This document shows, piece after piece, positions 44,700 through 52,409 of a stretch of DNA of 64,000 nucleotides; position 1 is the first letter of the stretch; each line of letters begins with the position of its first letter. The position numbers and the translations under genes are program-made. This DNA comes from Pseudomonas sp. PSB18 (GTDB taxonomy: Bacteria > Pseudomonadota > Gammaproteobacteria > Pseudomonadales > Pseudomonadaceae). The DNA is taken from positions 248,001 to 312,000 of the forward strand of contig NZ_NOIN01000006.1 of NCBI RefSeq assembly GCF_014596565.1, given 5' to 3'. Below the pieces are notes generated by a model. It worked only from the letters and a program-made list of their open reading frames with translations. It made no database searches and had not been told where the DNA came from.

Positions 44700-45012
44700 C
44701 CAACTACATCGCCTTGCGCCATTGCCTACAACTACGCCAGAATCCGCCGGCTTGTGCGCCTTGGGGCCTGGCTTTATCGTTTTCCGGTCGCTGACGAATC
44801 AGCGATCGGGTTTGGTAGCCCGGTTTTCCTGGCGCATTGTGCAACCGGATGCAGGGGACGTTTTTGTCTTCTATTTGATGGTGGTCATGCGTAGGGCGTC
44901 CTCGGACGCGCCGGGTGCCAGGTAACCGGTCTACCAACCTTCGTATGGCCGCCACCCTTCGTTTGGTAGCGAGAGAGTGATGGCTCCAATTTCATTACCT
45001 GGAGCTTCAACC
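44700..45012 (+). promoter_or_regulatory. Structured leader of the DUF6124 gene with alternative helices
   Basis: This leader can fold in two ways. CCGG-T-CTACCAA (44926-44937) can pair with TTGGTAG-C-CCGG (44812-44823) or, through CTACCAA, with TTGGTAG at 44963-44969. Other stems are TCGCTGA-CGAA-TCAGCGA (44788-44805) and GCGTC-CTCG-GACGC (44896-44909). Just before the gene, GCTCCA (44983-44988) can pair with TGGAGC (45000-45005) and hide the ribosome-binding site. An open leader frame ending MRRASSDAPGAR stops at TAA 44923-44925, directly before the switching strand. Control of translation or termination by this RNA is an inference from these pairings. Confidence 0.5.
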
Positions 45013-45345
45013 ATGTTCAAAGTAACCCCCAACCCACCACACACCGCCCCCAACGCATCAGAACTCGACAAAGCCGCCACGCGCGCCCTCGATTTCTATC
45101 TCAAGCCCCATCCGACCGAAGCCAAGACTGATCCAGGCCAACTCTTCACCGTGGTCAACGGCGTCGACACCGAGTGCTTGCTCGCCAACCTCAGCGAAAC
45201 CCTGTCCTCGGCCAATGCCATGGTCAGCGACCTGGCGTTCGAGCTGGATGGCTCGCGGCGGCATGTGGCGCTGGGTATCCAGCAATTGATCGAGCTGGGT
45301 GGGTTGCTGGCGAACCGGGCGCTGGATAACGTCGAACCGCGCTAG
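45013..45345 (+). CDS. DUF6124-family protein
   Basis: This 110-residue soluble protein (MFKVTPNPPHTAPNASELDKAATRALDFYL...) fits DUF6124, a Pseudomonas family with a central LFTVVNGVDTECLLANLSETLSSANAM and C-terminal helices AFELDGSRRHVALGIQQLIELGGLL. Function is unknown. TGGAG lies eight bases before ATG 45013; an in-frame ATG 44980 is an alternative start. A long structured leader precedes it, and near-identical nested REPs flank the whole unit, which therefore looks like a self-contained cassette. Confidence 0.8.
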   Translation: MFKVTPNPPHTAPNASELDKAATRALDFYLKPHPTEAKTDPGQLFTVVNGVDTECLLANLSETLSSANAMVSDLAFELDGSRRHVALGIQQLIELGGLLANRALDNVEPR

Positions 45346-45351
45346 CCAGTT

Positions 45352-45480
45352 CCCCTTGTGGCGAGGGGACTTTGTGGGAGCAAGGCTTGCCCGCGATACA
45401 GACCACTAGGTTCCAAGGTAAATCGTGTGAACTTCATCGCGGGCAAGCCTTGCTCCCACAAGATTCCTCGCCACAGGGGG
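45352..45480. repeat. Nested REP element, right copy flanking the DUF6124 gene
   Basis: Inner pair 45372-45461, outer arms CCTTGTGGCGAGG and CCTCGCCACAGG. Apart from a few base changes the centre (CACTAGGTTCCAAGG) is the same as in the left copy. Confidence 0.88.
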
Positions 45481-45536
45481 TATGCCCTAACCCACAGGGG
45501 TCGCCCCTACACAGGATTTTGCACTGAGCCTGATGG

Positions 45537-46775
45537 TTACCGTCCCGCCAACTCCATGATCATCCGCGACAGCAGATAAACCCGCGGCACGACGCTTTCC
45601 ACTTCCGCGTATTCCTCGGGCGTATGGATGTTGCCGCCGACGATGCCGAAACCATCCAGCGTCGGCGTGCCGACTCCGGCCGACAGGCTGGCGTCCGCTG
45701 CGCCGCCGCTGCCTTCTTCGGTGAGCTTGCGCCCCAGCTCGCCGTAGATGCCCTGGGCCATGGCCATCAGGCGATCCGATTCCGCCGTCTGCGGCATCGG
45801 CGGCAGGCCGCGTTTCAGGCTGGTGGTGACCTCAGTGTCGGCGATCAGTTTGTCCTGAGACACACGGGCCAGGTCTTTTTCGATACGGTCGAATTCCTCC
45901 GGCACCGCGGCCCGCACGTCGGCCTTGGCGGTGGCTTTGTCGGGAATCACGTTGGTGCGGTCGCCCGCGTTGAGCACCGTGAAGTTGATGGTGGTTTTCT
46001 TGTCCGCGTCGCCGAGCTTGCCGAGCTGGAGAATCTGGTGCGCCGCTTCCATCGCCGCATTGCGCCCCAGTTCCGGCGCCACACCGGCGTGGGACGCCTT
46101 GCCCTTGACCTCCACCAGCGCCGTGGCACTGCCCTTGCGCCACACCACCAGGCCGTCGGCCGGGCGTCCCGGTTCCAGGTTGAGGGTCACGTCATGGGCC
46201 TTGGCGGTTTTCTTGATCAGGTCGGTGGCGACGTCCGAGCCGGTTTCTTCGCTGGCGTCGAGCAGGAACGTGATCTGCGCATAGTTCTTGAAGTCCAGGT
46301 TCTTGAGCACCTTCAACGCATAGATGCCAGCGACGATGCCCCCCTTGTCATCCATCACGCCAGGCCCGTAGGCGCGGCCGTCCTTGATGTGGAACGGACG
46401 CTCGGCAGCCGAGCCCTCCTTGAACACCGTGTCCATATGGGCCATCAGCAGGATCTTGGCCTTGCCGGTGCCCTTGAGGGTCGCCAGGATGTGCTGGCTA
46501 CCATCGGAATTCGGCACCTTTTCAATGCTGGCGCCCAGCTTCTTCAACTCATCGATGGCAATGTCGCCGACCTGGGTCAGCCCCGGCACATACCCGGAGC
46601 CGGAGTCGATGTTCACCAGTTTTTCGAGCAACTTCAGCGCCTCGCCCTTGTACTGTTCGGCATCGGCGAGGACCTGTTGGTTGGGCTGTGCGAAAGCGGC
46701 GGGAGCCAAGGCGCCGAGTGCCAGGCTCAGGCCGAGGCTCACGGCCAGACGGGAGCGCAGAGGGGTAATCATCAT
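45537..46775 (-). CDS. M20-family glutamate carboxypeptidase-like metallopeptidase
   Basis: This 412-residue exported peptidase has a signal peptide (LAVSLGLSLALGALAPAAFA) and the M20 zinc motifs ILLMAHMDTVF, GPGVMDDKGG and LDASEETGS, plus a dimerisation insert. It is like carboxypeptidase G2, which releases C-terminal glutamate from folates, but the substrate here is not proven. AAGGA precedes ATG 46775; a second ATG follows immediately. Divergent from the alpha/beta hydrolase gene. Confidence 0.92.
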   Translation of the reverse strand: MMITPLRSRLAVSLGLSLALGALAPAAFAQPNQQVLADAEQYKGEALKLLEKLVNIDSGSGYVPGLTQVGDIAIDELKKLGASIEKVPNSDGSQHILATLKGTGKAKILLMAHMDTVFKEGSAAERPFHIKDGRAYGPGVMDDKGGIVAGIYALKVLKNLDFKNYAQITFLLDASEETGSDVATDLIKKTAKAHDVTLNLEPGRPADGLVVWRKGSATALVEVKGKASHAGVAPELGRNAAMEAAHQILQLGKLGDADKKTTINFTVLNAGDRTNVIPDKATAKADVRAAVPEEFDRIEKDLARVSQDKLIADTEVTTSLKRGLPPMPQTAESDRLMAMAQGIYGELGRKLTEEGSGGAADASLSAGVGTPTLDGFGIVGGNIHTPEEYAEVESVVPRVYLLSRMIMELAGR

Positions 46776-46983
46776 GATTTCATCCTTGTTCCGTAAAGAA
46801 AGATTGCACGGGCACCCTACCCGAGCCAATGGGTAGCCGCTACCCGAAGGCAGGGGATTTTATTCCTGTAGTCCTCTTCAGATTTTGGCTATACATGACA
46901 GGGGGTAGCAGTAAACAAGCACCGTCTGCCCCATCGGCCCAGGCTGGCCAAACACATTCCGTCGTCGTTCATGGAGAGAAGGC

Positions 46984-47910
46984 ATGCTGTTGTGGGTGAT
47001 CCTCGCTGTATTCATTGTCTGGAGCTGGCTAACCTATCCGAGCATCGGCCAAGTGCTGTTCGACCTGAGCATGGCCGTGGAGACGCGTCTTTCCCGGTTG
47101 CACAAGATCATCGTGCCCATCAGCGAAATGACGGTGTCGACCCTGCAAGGCGGACCTTACGAAGCGTCCGGCTGCATCCTGATGCTGCATGGCTACAGTG
47201 CCGACAAGAACCTCTGGCTGCGGTTCGCCCGGCCCTTCGTCCGTGACTATCGGGTGCTGATTCCCGACCTGCCCGGCCATGGTGAAACCGGCTTCAAGGC
47301 CGGCGGCGGCTATGACATTCCAACCCAGGCCCGGCGGGTGATCGAGTTGCTCGACGCCTGCGGCCTGGACAAGGTCCATGTGATCGGCAATTCCATGGGC
47401 GGTTACCTGGCCGCCTGGCTGGCGGCCACTTCGCCTGAACGCGTGCTGACCCTGGCGCTGCTCAATCCGGCCGGCGTGACGTCGCCCCAGCCCAGCGACA
47501 TGGACCGCCAGGTGGCCGCCGGCCGGAACCCATCGCTGATGCGCTCGCGCAGTGATTTCCCACCGTTCTATGCGATGACCATGGACTCACCGCCCTGGGT
47601 GCCCAAGGTGGTGTTGGCGGCGGTGGCCGATAAATACGTCAGGTGTCGGGAAGAACTGGCGGAGATCTACACGGACTTCAACGCCAGCCCGCCGATGGAG
47701 CCGCGCCTGGCCGATATCCGCGCGCCGTCGCTGCTGCTCTGGGGTCACCAGGACCGAATGATCGACGCCAGTTGCGTGCCGGTGTGGAGCAAGGGCATCG
47801 CGGATCTGCGGGTGGAAATCTGGGACGGGCTCGGTCACCTGCCCCCCATTGAAAAACCGGAACGGACGGCGGCGCTGTATCGGGGGTTTCTCAAGGGGTT
47901 GGGACAGTGA
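46984..47910 (+). CDS. Alpha/beta-fold hydrolase with N-terminal membrane anchor
   Basis: This 308-residue protein begins with a hydrophobic helix (residues 1-20, probably an uncleaved anchor). The hydrolase domain has the oxyanion turn LMLHGYSADKNLW, the nucleophile elbow GNSMGG (Ser137), an acid in WGHQDRMID and the catalytic His in GLGHLPP. It is probably an esterase or lipase of unknown substrate. GGAGA precedes the ATG. It is followed by the DUF1338 gene 137 bp later. Confidence 0.9.
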   Translation: MLLWVILAVFIVWSWLTYPSIGQVLFDLSMAVETRLSRLHKIIVPISEMTVSTLQGGPYEASGCILMLHGYSADKNLWLRFARPFVRDYRVLIPDLPGHGETGFKAGGGYDIPTQARRVIELLDACGLDKVHVIGNSMGGYLAAWLAATSPERVLTLALLNPAGVTSPQPSDMDRQVAAGRNPSLMRSRSDFPPFYAMTMDSPPWVPKVVLAAVADKYVRCREELAEIYTDFNASPPMEPRLADIRAPSLLLWGHQDRMIDASCVPVWSKGIADLRVEIWDGLGHLPPIEKPERTAALYRGFLKGLGQ

Positions 47911-48047
47911 CGGCGCACGACCTTGGGGATCAGTCCCTGACAGAATGAAGTCCTGAAGATTCTTCGTTTGCGGGGGCTGGAGAAGGCTGCGATCTTTCGT
48001 TCCACTTTCATTCCCAATTCCCACAGTCCGAACCAGGAATTCCCACC

Positions 48048-49424
48048 ATGAGTTTCGTCAGTCCCGACCTGATCCGCCAACGCTTCTCCAGGGCGATGTC
48101 CGACATGTACCGCGACGAAGTGCCCCTGTACGGCACGTTGATGAACCTGGTGGAACAGACCAATGCCCGGGTGCTGGTCAACGATCCGCAACTGGCCGAA
48201 CACCTGAACAGCACCGGCGAACGCGAGCGCCTGGACCTCGAACGCCACGGCGCGATCCGCGTCGGCACCGCTGCGGAGCTGGCGACCCTGAGCCGGTTGT
48301 TCGCGGTCATGGGCATGCAGCCGGTGGGCTATTACGACCTCACGCCTGCCGGGGTACCGGTGCATTCCACAGCCTTTCGCGCTGTGCATGAAACGGCCTT
48401 GCAGGTCAGTCCGTTCCGGGTGTTTACCTCGTTGTTGCGCCTGGAACTGATCGACAACGCCGAGCTTCGGGCATTTGCCGAGTCGGTGCTGGGCAAGCGG
48501 CAGATCTTTACGCCCCAGGCCCTTGCGCTCATCGACCTCGCTGAACGCCAGGGCGGCCTGACGCAAGCCCAGGCCGACGACTTCGTCCTACAGGCCCTGG
48601 AAACGTTTCGCTGGCACCACAGCGCTACCGTCACCGCCGAACAGTACCGTCAACTCAGTGCCCAGCACCGCCTGATCGCTGACGTGGTGGCCTTCAAGGG
48701 CCCGCACATCAATCATCTGACACCACGCACCCTGGACATCGACAGGGTCCAGGAGCAAATGCCCGTGCATGGCATCACCCCCAAGGCGGTGATCGAAGGC
48801 CCGCCCCGCCGCCAGTGCCCGATCCTGTTGCGCCAGACCAGTTTCAAGGCGCTGGACGAACCCGTCGCCTTCACCGACCAGCCCCATGCCCAAGGCAGCC
48901 ACAGCGCCCGCTTCGGTGAAATCGAACAACGGGGCGCCGCCCTCACGCCCAAGGGCCGTGCGCTCTACGATCAGTTGCTGAACGCGGCTCGGGATGCCTT
49001 GGGGGAATTTCCCAATGAGGCCAATGCCGCACGCTACAATGCGCTGATGGCCGAACACTTTACGCCGTTCCCGGACAGTCACGATGAGTTGCGCCGGCAG
49101 GCATTGGCGTACTTCCGTTATTTCGTGACACAAAAGGGCCTGGCCGCCAAAGGCACACTCGAGCCGTCGACGTCGCTGGAACACTTGGTTGAACAGCGAT
49201 ACCTGCGCGCCGAACCGCTGGTGTATGAAGATTTCCTGCCGGTCAGCGCCGCGGGTATTTTCCAGTCGAACCTCGGCGATGACGCCCAGAGCCGTTACGC
49301 CGGGCAGTCCAATCGCCAGGCCTTTGAACAAGCGTTGGGACGAACGACGATCGATGAGCTGGGGCTGTACGCCGAGACACAGCAGCGCTCCATTGATGAG
49401 TGCAGGGCGGTGTTGGGTTTGTAG
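48048..49424 (+). CDS. DUF1338 / HglS-like 2-oxoadipate dioxygenase/decarboxylase
   Basis: This 458-residue protein fits the DUF1338/YdcJ family. Characterised members (HglS of Pseudomonas) turn 2-oxoadipate into D-2-hydroxyglutarate using Fe(II) and oxygen in lysine breakdown. YDLTPAGVPVHSTAFR, with the metal-ligand His, and the helical segment FKGPHINHLTPRTLDIDRVQ with two further His fit the family. AGGAATTCCC precedes the ATG. No lysine-pathway genes are beside it, so the role is from the family, not from context. Confidence 0.9.
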   Translation: MSFVSPDLIRQRFSRAMSDMYRDEVPLYGTLMNLVEQTNARVLVNDPQLAEHLNSTGERERLDLERHGAIRVGTAAELATLSRLFAVMGMQPVGYYDLTPAGVPVHSTAFRAVHETALQVSPFRVFTSLLRLELIDNAELRAFAESVLGKRQIFTPQALALIDLAERQGGLTQAQADDFVLQALETFRWHHSATVTAEQYRQLSAQHRLIADVVAFKGPHINHLTPRTLDIDRVQEQMPVHGITPKAVIEGPPRRQCPILLRQTSFKALDEPVAFTDQPHAQGSHSARFGEIEQRGAALTPKGRALYDQLLNAARDALGEFPNEANAARYNALMAEHFTPFPDSHDELRRQALAYFRYFVTQKGLAAKGTLEPSTSLEHLVEQRYLRAEPLVYEDFLPVSAAGIFQSNLGDDAQSRYAGQSNRQAFEQALGRTTIDELGLYAETQQRSIDECRAVLGL

Positions 49425-49475
49425 GCGCGCGGCTCCTTTGAATGCCTGAAATGACTGTGTTCTGAAGAGGCTGAT

Positions 49476-49567
49476 TGTGGCGAGGGAGCTTGCTCCCGCT
49501 TGAGTGCGGAGCACTCACAAAAAAGGGGCCGCTGCGCAGCCCAGCGGGAGCAAGCTCCCTCGCCACA
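49476..49567. repeat. REP-like palindrome, arm type TGTGGCGAGGGAGCTTGCTC
   Basis: Long inverted arms TGTGGCGAGGGAGCTTGCTC and GAGCAAGCTCCCTCGCCACA, with an inner hairpin GAGTGCGGAGCACTC. This is a fourth REP type, seen once here. Confidence 0.9.
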
Positions 49568-49882
49568 GTAAGCATCTCGGCTACAAGATCAGGTTTGGCA
49601 AAAAATGCCCCACCGCTTTCGCCATGAGCCCATCATTCGCGTCGTTCTGCCTGTTCCCACGGGCTCGCAACCGTTGCGCAAGAAATTGCATGGCGCTGCG
49701 CAGGCTGTTGCGCAGATCGCGTCCAAATGGTCGAAGAAATACTCGAAGGCAGCTCATAAAGTTGAATAAATATTTGAAATAAAAGGACTTTTATAGAAAT
49801 GGCATAGCTCTTGATAACTCCTCCGGCACCTCGGGACGATTCCTTCCCAGGTCCTTTAGTTATCCAGCAAGGAGAGCATCCA
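49568..49882 (+). promoter_or_regulatory. hcp upstream region with possible sigma-54 site
   Basis: The region turns AT-rich toward the gene. TGGCATAGCTCTTGATA at 49800-49816 resembles a -24/-12 promoter (GG-N10-GC), but has GA in place of the invariant GC. AAGGAG stands nine bases before the TTG start. No gene was found in the first 200 bp. Confidence 0.4.
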
Positions 49883-50401
49883 TTGGCTACCCCCGCATAC
49901 ATGTCCATCGAAGGCACCAAACAAGGTCTGATCACTGCCGGCGCGTTTACCGCCGACTCGGTGGGCAACACCTATCAGGAAGGTCATGAAGACCAGGTCA
50001 TGGTGCAGGGCTTCCAGCATCAGGTCATCATCCCGCGCGATCCACAATCGGGCCAACCAACCGGTCAACGCGTGCATAAACCGCTGGTCATCACCAAGGT
50101 CTTCGACAAGGCTTCGCCACTGCTGCTGGCGGCCCTGACCTGCGGTGAACGCCTGACCAAGGTTGAAATCCAGTGGTATCGCACTTCTGCTGCCGGCACT
50201 CAGGAGCATTACTACACCACTACATTGGAAGACGCGATCATCGTCGATATCAAGGACTACATGCTCAACTGCCAGGACCCGGCGAACGCACACTTCACCC
50301 ATCTGGAAGACGTGCATTTCACCTATCGCAAGATTACTTGGACTCACGAAGTCAGCGGAACGTCGGGTTCCGATGATTGGCGCTCGCCGGTTGCCGGTTA
50401 A
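49883..50401 (+). CDS. hcp: Type VI secretion tube protein Hcp (orphan, TTG start)
   Basis: This 172-residue Hcp1-family protein forms hexameric rings of the type VI secretion tube. It starts MATPAYMSIEGTKQGLITAGAF and has GFQHQVIIPRDPQSGQPTGQRVHKPLVITKVFDK and the terminal YRKITWTHEVSGTSGSDDWRSP. The natural start is TTG 49883 with AAGGAG nine bases upstream; an internal ATG would lose the conserved N-terminus. No other secretion gene is near, so it is an orphan hcp that would work with a distant T6SS cluster. Confidence 0.93.
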   Translation: MATPAYMSIEGTKQGLITAGAFTADSVGNTYQEGHEDQVMVQGFQHQVIIPRDPQSGQPTGQRVHKPLVITKVFDKASPLLLAALTCGERLTKVEIQWYRTSAAGTQEHYYTTTLEDAIIVDIKDYMLNCQDPANAHFTHLEDVHFTYRKITWTHEVSGTSGSDDWRSPVAG

Positions 50402-50647
50402 TACCGGGACAACCGTTCATGCATCGGCCGGCTCGGCTGGTCGATGTGGATAAGTATGAGTAAGTGTTTCAGACGGTGTTCGCCCAGTGTGACGGCCTCG
50501 GCATTCCATGCACTGGTAAAGAGCCAGACACTGGGCGAACGGGCTCAATCATAGTGGAACTTTCGAGCTATGTCCGCCTCACGTTTATAAATAATTATTC
50601 AGCTCTGGCTTATTTTAATTATTGGCCGCCAATACCCACTCGTCCGT
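50402..50647. other. AT-rich gap after hcp, no recognised gene
   Basis: The 250 bp after hcp hold no gene that I can support. The last 100 bp are AT-rich (TTTATAAATAATTATTC). An inverted repeat around 50484-50528 (CGCCCAGTGT and ACACTGGGCG) is a plausible terminator hairpin for hcp, without a T run. Confidence 0.4.
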
Positions 50648-50749
50648 TCAATTAATCGTTTGACTGAGTTGCAGAAGTTGGATCCTATTAATAGTTGTAC
50701 AGCCTGTTAGATAAATGCAACACATCAGTACAACAACCCATCCGATCAT
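50648..50749 (-). CDS. Possible micro-lipoprotein (33 aa)
   Basis: This short frame reads MIGWVVVLMCCIYLTGC followed by 16 residues (TTINRIQLLQLSQTIN). That is a compact lipoprotein signal with lipobox LTGC and almost no mature part. Such tiny lipoproteins (entericidin- or lysis-protein-like) exist, but the ribosome-binding site is weak and the frame continues upstream. The palindrome TGTAACGCGTTACA abuts the start. Base composition is AT-rich. Function is unknown and coding status uncertain. Confidence 0.35.
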   Translation of the reverse strand: MIGWVVVLMCCIYLTGCTTINRIQLLQLSQTIN

Positions 50750-50762
50750 GTAACGCGTTACA
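50749..50762. promoter_or_regulatory. Perfect 14-bp palindrome TGTAACGCGTTACA
   Basis: This is a perfect palindrome in an AT-rich gap, overlapping the first base of the possible micro-lipoprotein start. It has operator-like symmetry; the binding protein is unknown. Confidence 0.4.
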
Positions 50763-50777
50763 TAACCCTGACAATAG

Positions 50778-50990
50778 TTATACGTTGCCGTTTTTATTGG
50801 ATCGAGATGACGGACTCCCGTGATGACGCCCGGCTTTTTGTGCCTCGGTCTCGCCCGCTCCAGGCTCACCCTCCTGCTGTTTGCGCTTGGCCGGGTCGTT
50901 CGGGCGCTGGGCATCGTTATCGCGCTCCACTTCGCCGGGCAGCGCCGGTTCGTCGGGGTTCTGCGTGGTGTGATCAGGATTGTCCTTCAT
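50778..50990 (-). CDS. Small hydrophilic protein of unknown function (70 aa)
   Basis: This 70-residue protein (MKDNPDHTTQNPDEPALPGEVE...) is very rich in charged residues, Pro, Gly and Gln and is probably disordered. It ends SSRSNKNGNV. AGGAG stands five bases before ATG 50990. It follows the 80-residue protein gene by 30 bp on the same strand, so the two may be an operon. Function is not recognised. Confidence 0.65.
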   Translation of the reverse strand: MKDNPDHTTQNPDEPALPGEVERDNDAQRPNDPAKRKQQEGEPGAGETEAQKAGRHHGSPSSRSNKNGNV

Positions 50991-51020
50991 GGCTACTCCT
51001 GGCGTGTTCGGGCTCACAAA

Positions 51021-51263
51021 TCAGGCATCGGGGTCGGCGACTTCTTCGGCAACGTTGGCATCCGGGGAGCGCTGGTGGAGCTGTTCGGCCCGGGCCTTGA
51101 GCTCCTGCCATTGCGCCAGGTCGATAGCCCCTTGGCCGAACAGGTCGTTGGCCACCTGCATCAACTCGGTGAAATGAGCATCGGGCGACTGCTGCCAATA
51201 GGCCTTGTCGTCGAACAGTCGCTGCCAATCGGCCAGCGCCGGGGGTTTGAGGTCATCGCTCAT
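51021..51263 (-). CDS. Small acidic helical protein of unknown function (80 aa)
   Basis: This 80-residue protein (MSDDLKPPALADWQRLFDDKAYW...) is acidic and probably helical, with FTELMQVANDLFGQGAIDLAQWQELKARAEQLH. CAGGAG precedes the ATG. It could be a small regulator or a stress-related protein. I do not recognise its family. Confidence 0.7.
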   Translation of the reverse strand: MSDDLKPPALADWQRLFDDKAYWQQSPDAHFTELMQVANDLFGQGAIDLAQWQELKARAEQLHQRSPDANVAEEVADPDA

Positions 51264-51338
51264 GACGGGCTCCTGTCAGGCCTTGTCCGGGCATTCATAA
51301 CGTATGAGGGAGCCGCTCCCCGGGAGTTCCGACGAGTC

Positions 51339-52409
51339 TCAATAACCGGTCATTTCCAGATAGCCGCTGCCGCCATGACTGCCGTTCACCTGCACCGGGC
51401 CTTCCCAATAGGGGATGCGCAGGGCCATCCAGGCGTTGGGGTTCAGGGCGCGGGTGCTGATCTCGACCTGCTTGCCAGGGATCTTGATGGACCAGCGAAC
51501 CGGCATCGAGCGTCCGGCGACTTGGGCGGTGTCCAGCGGCACCAGCTCGATGTCGGCGGCGTGCAGGGGTTGCGCCTGGCCCTGGGCATCGATCCAGGTG
51601 CCGGTGAGATACGGCGCCCCGTCCTTGTGGCGCATGCGGTAGAGCATCACGTGCTCGCCACTGTCCAGGTGCAGGGAGAACCAGTCCCATCCGGTCTGGT
51701 TAGCGGTCAGCGGCTGGCTGCTCCACTCACGATCAAGCCAGGCCGGGCCACTGACCGTGTAGCGCCGACCGTCGATCTCCAGCTGACCACTGGCCTGGAA
51801 GAACGGCTGGCTGTAGTAGTACGACGCCTGCCCCTGTTGGGATTTCTGGCTGAAACCCTTGTCGCCCTGCAATACCAGGGGACGGGCCGACGTGAGCCGC
51901 AGCTCATAGCCAAAGTGTGAATCGCGGGCCTTCAGTTGCATGTCGGCCAACGGGTCGGGGCCGCTGGCTTGGGTGGTGAATTGCCAATCGTCGATCCAGG
52001 CCTCGAAGGGCATCGCCTGCACCCCGGCCTGCCCCACCCCGCCCCGCGCATAGCGCTCGGCGGCATGATGGACTGTCGCAGAGGTGACCGCGGCGTGACC
52101 GAGCCAGATCGTCTGGTTGCGCCAGCCATCCGCTTGGGGGCCGGCGCTCAAGGCACTGCGAAACAGTGTCCATTGCACGCCAAATTCATGCCCCTCGGCA
52201 TCCTTGAGATTGGCGGTGACATACCACCATTCGATGCGATATCCCTGGTGAACGCCGTGATCCGCCGGAAAGCCGAACACCCGCCCAGGCACCACCGGTG
52301 TGAAGGCAACGGCCTCGCCGCCCAGGCCGGCAAAGCCTTTTGGGGGTTCCGCCGGTTTGTCACAACCGCCGAGCAGCGCCAACAACAGCAGGCCGATCCG
52401 GATTTTCAT
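51339..52409 (-). CDS. AttH/CrtC-like lipocalin-fold lipoprotein
   Basis: This 356-residue lipoprotein has signal peptide MKIRIGLLLLALLGGC (lipobox LGGC). The body fits the AttH / hydroxyneurosporene-synthase-like (CrtC-N) two-lipocalin fold: YRIEWWYVTANL, TLFRSALS, GPAWLDREWSSQPLTANQTGWDWFSLHL. Proteins of this type often accompany ABC transporters of the LolCDE/MacB sort and may carry a lipophilic molecule. It is the last gene of a three-gene operon; its start overlaps the permease stop by four bases. Confidence 0.88.
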   Translation of the reverse strand: MKIRIGLLLLALLGGCDKPAEPPKGFAGLGGEAVAFTPVVPGRVFGFPADHGVHQGYRIEWWYVTANLKDAEGHEFGVQWTLFRSALSAGPQADGWRNQTIWLGHAAVTSATVHHAAERYARGGVGQAGVQAMPFEAWIDDWQFTTQASGPDPLADMQLKARDSHFGYELRLTSARPLVLQGDKGFSQKSQQGQASYYYSQPFFQASGQLEIDGRRYTVSGPAWLDREWSSQPLTANQTGWDWFSLHLDSGEHVMLYRMRHKDGAPYLTGTWIDAQGQAQPLHAADIELVPLDTAQVAGRSMPVRWSIKIPGKQVEISTRALNPNAWMALRIPYWEGPVQVNGSHGGSGYLEMTGY

